From contig LSRX01000679.1 in assembly GCA_001939145.1 (NCBI GenBank), positions 162,495 through 226,494 of the forward strand: a stretch of DNA of 64,000 nt. Reading direction: 5' to 3'. A program made the translations under genes and the position numbers. This document shows positions 56,290-64,000 of this stretch, in pieces. The notes below the pieces were generated by a model. It saw only the letters and a list, made by a program, of their open reading frames with translations. It was not told the origin of the DNA and made no database searches. The DNA comes from Symbiodinium microadriaticum (taxonomy: Eukaryota > Sar > Dinophyceae > Suessiales > Symbiodiniaceae). Numbering within the stretch: the first letter of the stretch is position 1; every line of letters starts with the position of its first letter.

Positions 56290-56480
56290 GCGGGCAAAAG
56301 TGTGACGACGGGCTGCTGCACATCAATCAAGGCCAACCTGCCTGCAAGTGGGACGGTTAGCGATACACGTGCGGAGTCGAAGTAGTGCTCCCGATACCTT
56401 CTGAAGTCGGGGAGGTGGAGGGCAGCACGGGTATCGCCGATCCATGTAGCAGCGACTTCTGTGGTGCCTTTCAGGCTGCA
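56290..56480 (-). CDS. Possible protein phosphatase 2C-like exon
   Basis: A minus-strand frame includes LKGTTEVAATWIGDTRAALH followed by LPDFRR at a GT donor (AGAAG|GTATCG). The 'xxWIGDTRAxL' string resembles the metal-binding 'GDSRAVL' block of PP2C Ser/Thr phosphatases. Only this single motif supports the idea; neither the RxxMED nor the DGHGG block was found nearby. Confidence 0.3.
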
Positions 56481-57654
56481 AGAGCCCGTCCAAGATGCTG
56501 AGCGGAGCACCTGCTGTCTGTTCCACTTCTGCAACACAGAGAAGAGCAGCTGACATGAAAAGGCAGCCTTCGTCCACGCTTTGAAAGTAGCTGGCGACTT
56601 CTGCCTCGCTCCAGCCTCAGAGGTAGGCCACCCGCTGGCATGCAGGTGCTTTGGATCCTCGAACCCTCGACGAATATTGTCGTTTCTTGACCGTTTCGAT
56701 CATCCTCTGACTATGCTGCGGCAGCGCAACATTGTCGCAGGTCTGGTCTCATATAGTCTCACCATGGGTCTTAGTATCCTCCCTCCGAAGTGTCTGTGGC
56801 CTCCTCCGTCACTGACGTACTGAGTACCACATCGGTCTGTCAACCAGCAGTCGACTCAGGGATCAACGATGAACAGCAGCTGCGTCTGTGCACTGATTCA
56901 AGCCCACGGCGGTTAAGGTATGACATCAAAATCTGGAGCTTCCATGGATTTTGCAGCGGGAATGTTTCAGGTGTACATACTGTATGTGCATCCCTTCATG
57001 CTTGCCGTTGTAGTTGTTCGGCAGTACTTCCTGCTACCATGGTTCGGGATTCATCAAGGAACAAAGGCTTTGCACTATCACGATGCCTCATCAATCATGG
57101 CTTGCCATCTCTATCAGGCCATCTGACCCTGTTAGAGTTGGACACGGTGCTCCTGTCTGAACAACAACACCCATGGGAGGGAAAGCTTTTGAAAGCATCG
57201 GCCTTGCCTAGGGCTTAGACAGTTTTCGGTCGACTTAAGCTGACAACAACCACCGTGACAGAAGATCTGGAAGGACGGCGCACGGGTACTCTCAACCCCA
57301 GCTCGCAGCTCCAATCGAGATGCGTCGCTTACGAACGAAGGCTGCATCATCGTGTGGATTGGCGACATGCGCGGCGTCCTGCACGTTTCGTGCTCCGCTG
57401 CTTTTGTTGCTGCAGAGACAACGCCTTCCCATTTCCGAGCCCCTCGGAAGGTTTGTTTTCGACCCTGTCGTGCATTCCACGAGCTCCAACCTCAACAGCA
57501 GCTCCACTACTGCTCTCAGCAACACTGTATCAACTTCAACTCAAGCATTCTCACAACAACGAACAAACCAGGAATAGAAATTTGCTTACCAGCCATTTTC
57601 CACTACTGCTACAACCCAAAATTGTTCTAAACTGCTGGATTGTGCTCGTGGCTC

Positions 57655-57790
57655 CTTGATGTTCAGGTTTTTCAAATCTGCCTGAGCGAAATTGGCGCTG
57701 CTGAGTGCACGACTTAGCTGGCGCGCTAGCTTGCTGAAGCTTGCCTGGACATCCAGAGCAATGCTACACAGCACTTGCAACCACGGATAG
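57655..57790 (-). CDS. Possible helical exon, unidentified
   Basis: A minus-strand segment reads VLCSIALDVQASFSKLARQL and then SRALSSANFAQADLKNLNIK. It looks like an amphipathic helix and is flanked by AG-type acceptor sequence near 57778. It could be an upstream exon of the same gene as the PP2C-like motif at 56.4 kb. No family was recognised. Confidence 0.35.
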
Positions 57791-57917
57791 CACCCGCTTG
57801 AAGCATGAACTATGAACATCATGAGAACAGGACTGTTGCATTCCGTGTGTCAGACAATAATTTCCCGGATTGCAGTCGCTTCGGCTCAGAAACAATCAGT
57901 GTTGAGCATTCACTCAT

Positions 57918-58195
57918 TCAGCTCTCTGTGCAGGTGCTGCTCAGTTCAGCGAGATTCGACAGACTCATTTAAGTCCGTCTCTACTTACAAGGGAAGTTCG
58001 GCAGCAGACAAGAAACACAAAGAATCAAGCAACAATCAATGTTCAGCGGAAGTTCAGCTCTCAGTAACCAGTGTTGCTCATTCCAGAGCTGCAAGTGGAC
58101 GGACTCGTTTCAGTCCATCTCTACTTGGAAGGGAACCAGTGCTGGAAGAAACCATAAACATCCGCAGAGAAGAAACACAAAGAATCAAGCGAATA
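57918..58195. repeat. Diverged direct duplication of about 140-160 bases
   Basis: Two copies begin near TCAGCTCTC (about 57918 and 58055). They share GACTCATTTAAGTCC / GACTCGTTTCAGTCC (57962 and 58102) and an identical AGAAACACAAAGAATCAAGC (58011 and 58171). The offset grows from 140 to 160 bases, so copy 2 has about 20 extra bases. Plus-strand frames run through both copies, but coding is unproven. Confidence 0.8.
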
Positions 58196-58472
58196 TTGAA
58201 CAATTCCATGCAGTGTGCTCCCTTTTGAAGCTCCTGCAGTGGAGCAAGTGCTCCTGGCTCTACCGAGGTGCGATCCTGCAGAGCTTGCGCTGTCTTTGGC
58301 CGGATCTGACACGACCTCAGCTGTCACTAGCGATGCATACATGCCAGCGACCTCGGCATGAACTTCACGCCGCTGAAACGACCCACATGCCGGCCAGACT
58401 TGATCAGAATACTGGATCGGCTGTGCAGGTCTACATGATTTCACGGACTGATCCGAACTCTTGCGAACTTAC

Positions 58473-60760
58473 CAAGGCCGTGGCTCGGCTGGCAGAGCCG
58501 ATTATCTCTTTCAGCAACAGCTGGATCATACGGTCAGCTTCGCCGTGGCTCTCGGAGAGGTCGGTGCTGTGGATCGATGGACCCAGTAAGGACAGGGTGC
58601 AGGGCTCGTCGTGAGGCATGGGGAGAACCAAGTGAACAACCATGCTCTGGGCTTGCATCTTTTTGATGAGAAGCTTTCCTTCGTTCGGATAGCTTCCTGG
58701 TGCCCTGTTGTGTTGGATCTTGTTCAAGAGCTCCTCCACGTTGTCCGGGCAAGATCGTCTCTTTTCTATTGTGATCTCCAGACCACCCAAAGTCAGCTCC
58801 TCTATGACAAGCTGGTCGAGCCCTTAGATTCACTCGTCGAGATGCTGTCTGTCAAACGATCTCAGAACTCGCACCTTTGTGCACAAGCTCTTTAGGCAGT
58901 GTTGAACATGAGCATCCCCCGCCGGCCTGATACTCATCAAAGTCGTCAGGCTGACCTAGGTTTGACCATTCTGCTTTGGGTGCCAAAGCCATCTTGGATC
59001 ATAAGCCAACTGACCACTGGCGACAAGGTCTGCGGAACCCGGACTTTGAAGGGACATGGACTCTGCTATCAACCGGATGGAAAGCCACAGAGAAGTGTCC
59101 CGCCCATTGGACCGAACGACTAAGGCCAACGTCCGAGCTGAGCTTCAGGCCACAAAGTTCACGTTTCTGATGCGGAGCATCCAGTCGCTCATGTAGGGAG
59201 CCAAGTTTCCGATTTCCACACCTGACTCGTTGATGCCGCATGCACCTAGTGAGGCTCCTGCGTCGCTACGACGTGACGCCCACCTAAAACTTCGAACTGC
59301 ATCTGCCCGCCACACAGCTTGAAGTCGACACTCTCCACTTGGCACCTGGGTGCTTGCATGCGAGCTGCACCTCCGAAGAAAAGTTCCACAGGGCCGAACA
59401 GATCCATTGCCTCTCCGAGGCACCGGGCACCATCAGCTGCCTTGCTGATCCACGGCTCGACGAGATCCTTCATCGGTCTTTTGAACCTGGCCAGGCAGGT
59501 AGCCAATCGAAGAGAGCTTCGCGTCCGTAAACTCGAAGACTGCACTACACTGCCGCAACGCAACTGATATCAAGGAGGCACCTGCTCCACGTCATACCTG
59601 CTCCAGCGGTCCCGGCCGCAACAGCAGCCAAAGTCAGCAGCACCATCACGGCTCCACACCTCCTACTTGCTACGAGTACGTCCTTGACCGCTTCACGCAA
59701 GCCGATCGAAGCCAGGGCGTCCACTGCAAGACTGCAAGAACTATCCAACACTGCAGGGGCAATACGGGCTGCACAACCTCCCAACCCAACTCTCACAGTG
59801 CGGGCAGGGTCATGTCGCACCCCAAGAAAGCTACTCCGAATCCTGCGAGCAACCGGTGTAGCTTTGGCCCGGGAAGACTTGGAGCCTTCCCGCCCAAGTC
59901 GTGCAGGAGATGAGCTCGGAGGAGACTATCGGCCTCTCTGAAGCTGTCACTGCAACAAAACTCCAACTCTACACAGCAATGTGCACTCCGCCTCCTTGGC
60001 CGATCCAAAGCCACTAGCATCAAACGTGATCAGCAGAGGCTCGACGAAACAGGCAGTACCTCCGGACGGAGCCACTTCCAGAGCTACGAGACCTTCTGCG
60101 ATTTAGACAGAAGGCTCTAAGACTCCAAGACTGCCTTCTTCGCGACTGTGATGCGTGGCATGGCATGGTGCTTGCATGTGATATACATGCGGAGCAGAAC
60201 ACGGCTCGGCTCTGTCTTCTCTGCACAGCCCCTGCTTTGCAGAACGAGGCCCGGCACATATTGAGACCTCTCTGCGCTTCATGCGCTGCCGTCTGCTGAG
60301 CCAATCGGCAGCCTCCAATTCTTGGCATGTCTCCAAAACAATCGGGAATGAACACTTGTTAATATAACCCTTATATACCCCATATATACTCTCATAAGGC
60401 CCCTACATAACCCCAAAGGTCCCTTTGAGGGTCTCTCCTTTAGTCCCTCGAACTTGAAAAGAGCCGTAGAGCCGTTTGAAGCCTTCTCGTCCAGCTCCTT
60501 TACATTGTCGACCTGCTTTCCCTGCAGTGCAGAGAAGAAGTGCGCCACATGCTCCGCCTGGGTAGGTGGATCTCTCGAAGACTGCAGGCAGCACAGTGCA
60601 CAAGCACACAAGGCACTTTCTACTGCCGGCTTCTATTTGCTCAATGCTTGGAGTCTTTGCCCCTTTCCATCTCCGACCACAGCTCTGAGCGCAATGCCCG
60701 AAGTAGGCTCGCTGTCCAGCAGAGGATGTCATCCCAACCACTTTCCCGCGGCACCTTTGA
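58473..60760 (-). CDS. Unidentified multi-exon gene, possible lipid-transfer/AsmA-like repeats
   Basis: Coding-like exons, from the right: about 60755-60650 (VPRESGWDDILCWTASLLRA), about 60560-60440 (EHVAHFFSALQGKQVDNVKE), about 60340-60270 (TCQELEAADWLSRRQRMKRR), about 59760-59690 (DALASIGLREAVKDVLVA), about 59490-59284 (PMKDLVEPWISKAADGARCL, FGPVELFFGGAARM), 59257-59145 (GINESGVEIGNLAPYMSDWM), about 58995-58920 (ALAPKAEWSNLGQPDDFDEY) and 58822-58473. The 59284/59257 junction and the last exon are phase-consistent; the last ends at a strong GTAAGT donor. It reads LVIEELTLGGLEITIEKRRS, then CPDNVEELLNKIQHN and VVHLVLPMPHDEPCTLSLLG. The pattern 'VxxLTLxGLEIxxE' plus 'NVxxLLxxI' recalls AsmA/DUF748 or VPS13-like beta-groove proteins. 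That is inference only. Confidence 0.6.
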
Positions 60761-60899
60761 AGCGACTTCTGTGCTGTTCAAGACCCGCTTACAAGCTCAA
60801 TACCCATCGGTCACAACTAACAGAGTGCTCCTAACTCAGTCGCGTAAGAACTGTGCTGTCTTGTGCTGTGCGCGCATGTGCATACTTAGATCTGCGTGC

Positions 60900-62030
60900 G
60901 TGTGTGGGTGTGTGTATCTGCATCTGTATGTATGTATGTATGTATGTATGTATCTATGTATCTATGTATCTATGTATCTATGTATCTATGTATCTATGTA
61001 TGTGCGTATGCATGCATGTATGTTTGTTTGTGGTTGTGTCTTTGTTGTGTTGCTTGTTTGCTTGTTTGTTTATTTGTTTCGTTGTTTCTTTGTGTGTTTG
61101 CCTATTTGTTTGAGTGCTTGATTGATTTCAGATTGTTTGCTACCGTATTTATGTATTTATGTATTTGTTTGGTTGTGTGTTTGTTGTGTTGCGTGTTTGT
61201 CCGCTTGCTTGTTGCTTGTTTGCTTGTCGGTGTATGTATGTAGGCAGGTATGAATGTATACATGTGCTTGTGCATGGATGTTCATGCATAGATATGTATG
61301 CGTGTATATACATATATGCCAGTGTGTACCCCTGTGCATGCATGTGTGTGTGTGTGTACGTGGGTGTGTGTATATATACACATACATACATACATACATA
61401 CATACATACATGCATGAATGCATACATACATACATACATACATACGTACATACATACATACACACACATACACACATACACACATAAATACATACATACA
61501 TACATACATACATACATACACACACATACACACATACACACATAAATACATACATACATACATACATACATACATACATACGCACATACATGTAAATATA
61601 GATGTATATACATGTATGTACAAGTGTACGTGACATAGACGTAATACGCACACTGTGCACATGTACACATGTACACGTGCGCACATGTACACATATGCAT
61701 ATATACACATAGACACATATATAAATATATACACATGTACACATATGCACATATACACATGTACAACTTTGCACATATAAACATATATACCGATACTGGG
61801 CCTTCATGATATATACATATAAACATGCATACATTCATACGCATAAAACAAACCCAGACTGATGTACTCATGCATGTACTTGACTATTTGTTTATTCGCA
61901 CACATATGTCTGTCCCTTTGCTGACGTTGTCCCGTGCTCGTTCTTGGTAAATGTGCGTGCATAAACTCTTACCGTCACATACATAAACACACACACACAC
62001 ACACGCGCGCACACCACACACACACACACA
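60900..62030. repeat. Extended tetra- and dinucleotide repeat block
   Basis: TGTA/TCTA units (60925-61020), GTTT-rich sequence (61020-61240), CATA and CACACATA units (61375-61590), CATGTACACAT-type sequence (61650-61770) and a CA run (61985-62030). Frames up to 240 codons are open on both strands and encode only Tyr, Met, Cys, His and Val runs; they are not genes. Confidence 0.93.
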
Positions 62031-62705
62031 TTACATGCCAATGCACATGCGCGATCATTCTCGTCAGTCGTTGGGCTGTTTTCCTGCGAAGCTGAGGCTT
62101 CCGCTGCTTCGTAGGCCATCTTCGAGGAATCAAAACATCGAGTCCACACCCTGAGCAGTGACAGGGCTTTGAAGGGATTCGGGCTTGCACGGCTAAAGGT
62201 GTATAGGGCTTAGATTTTCGAGATTCCGGTTTCGGAGTTGCGGTGTTCTGTTCAAGCCGTCTTCTCGGCCTGTGGGATTTGGATGTTCATCGGTTCTGCA
62301 GATCTCATGGTTTGGATGCAGTGTCTGCTGAGAACTTGGTCAACATCATCAGCTTCTTCCTGAGACACTCTCGCATGGCTAGGAGTCAGTCGTCTGAGAA
62401 CCTCGCATCAGTCTTGGATCGTTCGCAAATGGCTTCGATCGGGGCGCAAACGCCTCAGGCACTTTTACAAAACGATGTGTCACACCCTGTGGCCTGCACC
62501 TGCCTTGTTGCCATGCTTCACGAATCACGTGACCGAGCATTACGCATACAGCTCTGCTTCCGAGAAGTACTCGATGCGAGGATTCCTGGCAGGGAAGATT
62601 GTGCAAGCAGAATGACCAGGACAATTGGGCTTGAGGAAACTGACTGCGCCCACAGTCGTAGCATCATGTCACGGAACGGATGAGAGCGGGAAGCTGCGCT
62701 AGCTC

Positions 62706-63815
62706 TCAATGATCATCAAGCATCTCAGGCCGAGGCAAGTCCAAGCGCACTGCAAAAGTTTCGGAACGTTCGCTCAGCAAGGCCTGAAAGGTAAGTGTAA
62801 GGGCTAGAGCGGCTAAGGTGGAGGCGTAAGAAGATTGACTTTCGCGCAACTTCGAGGCCACGGCTGAAGCCGCCGCAACATCCTCGTGACATTTGCTCAC
62901 AGCACACCAGCCAGATCGTCACGCAAAGCTCCGACACCAAACATGGAGCATGTGTGCAGCATCACGTTCACCCAACAACTTTGCCGAGCTTCTGTGCTGG
63001 TGTGGAACACGGCCGCATCCGACAGTATGAGCAGGTGTCGGATCCTGGAGCGAAGGCCAGCACGGCAACATCGCAACCGGCATGTCGAAACTGAGAACTG
63101 GACCCATCAGCCGACAGACGGCTTACCTGCAGCTGCTTTCGAAGGCCAACTTGCGCTGAGAATCAGACCGAACGACAGACAGTGACAGTCACGACAGAAC
63201 CCTTGCCAGGCAGATGCAGCGGCCTCACACACTAGACACTAGGTGACTTACGCCTCCGCATTCGTCAAGCGATGCAATCCAAGTCGCAGTTCTCGAGAAA
63301 TTGCTGTAGAGCTGTCCCTTTGACACTTCCAGCCAGGCCTCAGCAAGAGCAGTTCATGAAGCTATGAAAGCCTGTCTGTAAACCTTAACGCAGAAAGCAC
63401 AGACCATGGAACAAGGAGCAAACATTGTAGATGTCTTGGCACTATGTGTCTGACAATCTCTCCATGCTGCAAGCTTCGGAGCCTTGGATGCGAGGACTTC
63501 AGCGAATTTCAGGTGGCAACATGCTGCAAGCCCGGATGAACTGAGACCCCTGCTCTGGGAGGGCTTCCAGCAGCTGGTACGAATGAACGCATGCGCCTCT
63601 TCAGGCCCAAGATGTCAACATGTGTCAAGCATCGTCAAGTGCCGTGGTGGCCGCTGCTTTAGGCAAGCTGCGCTCGGCTGCTTGCCAAAACACCGTCACC
63701 TCACACGACCGGCCCGCTGAAACAGGCACATGCTCTCGCGCTGGCTGGGCTGCTTCGCGCATGTCTCGGAGCAGAGCATGCAGTGCAGCTCCGTGCAGGT
63801 GCTTCTGCAAGGATC
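62706..63815 (-). CDS. Unidentified multi-exon gene, 3' part
   Basis: From the right: about 63815-63725 (HLHGAALHALLRDMREAAQP), about 63570-63495 (LLEALPEQGSQFIRACSMLP), 63155-63127 (RKLAFESSC, strong GTAAGC donor), 63044 to about 62905 (IRHLLILSDAAVFHTSTEAR, then VMLHTCSMFGVGALRDDLAG) and about 62885-62706 (DVAAASAVASKLRESQSSYA, STLAALALTLTFQALLSE), which ends DLPRPEMLDDH at a stop. The 63127/63044 junction is exactly in phase. The last two segments are in different frames only about 29 bases apart, too close for an ordinary intron, so an indel, a sequencing error or a wrong exon end is possible. The first segment may belong to another exon set. No domain was recognised. Confidence 0.5.
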
Positions 63816-64000
63816 GCAGGCAGGCATAGCACTGAAGCGGCCGATCCTGGAGTCAGTGTGAAGCCGCTGTCATCGGCACTGCTGCACGAAATGCAAAGCA
63901 CAAATCCACCTCGCTGAAGAGGAAGACTGCGACAGTGGTTTCGGGTTGCCCAGTGGACAAAGGAAGCGCGTCGCTCGCCTGCTCTAAGCGCGGCTACAGC

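Noticed and set aside
61149..61871. Frames of 164-240 codons rich in Cys, Met, Tyr and Val
   Set aside because: They translate CATA, TGTA and CA microsatellites and stay open on both strands.

Overview
The window looks like nuclear DNA of a dinoflagellate, most likely of the Symbiodinium group (Suessiales). The evidence is scattered CCCTAAA/TTTAGGG tracts far from any visible chromosome end, large amounts of microsatellite DNA, and small coding exons separated by introns. About half of the introns start with GC and one or two with GA, and exons usually resume with a G after AG. No bacterial operon, phage or organelle gene order is visible. Almost all open frames of 60-150 codons are chance frames. 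The genes below were assembled by hand from short exons whose reading phases agree across the junctions, so gene ends are uncertain.

Layout. 1.15-8.5 kb, minus strand: one gene joining a cytochrome b5 domain, a multi-pass membrane region and a cytochrome b5 reductase (FAD/NAD) module; the end of the NAD domain was not found. 8.6-17.6 kb: no convincing gene, mostly AT-rich simple repeats. 17.7-28.6 kb, minus strand: exons of a metallophosphatase of the Mn-dependent ADP-ribose/CDP-alcohol diphosphatase type, split by an intron of about 9 kb. That intron holds a second same-strand gene (DUF1796 papain-like family, 26.5-27.3 kb), a frameshifted and tandemly repeated ATP-grasp fragment (21.6-22.2 kb, plus strand) and a foldback element filled with an 85-bp/254-bp higher-order satellite (22.3-23.5 kb). 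28.8-29.7 kb: a cluster of telomere-like tracts in both orientations. 30.8-31.8 kb, minus strand: a glycosyltransferase-like reading frame. 37.8-40.1 kb, minus strand: an unidentified multi-exon gene. 44.6-47.2 kb, minus strand: a bestrophin-family anion channel. 48.6-49.5 kb, minus strand: an uninterrupted coiled-coil protein gene. 58.5-60.8 kb and 62.7-63.8 kb, minus strand: two unidentified multi-exon genes. The rest is intergenic or intronic repeat DNA.

Every gene recognised with confidence is on the minus strand, which fits the long unidirectional gene arrays of dinoflagellates. There is no sign that the products form one pathway: they are a membrane redox protein, a nucleotide-phosphate hydrolase, a putative cysteine peptidase, a sugar transferase-like protein, an anion channel and a structural protein. 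Single unknown bases at 14738, 16817 and 18121 each sit between two copies of the same sequence, which points to contig-joining artefacts.
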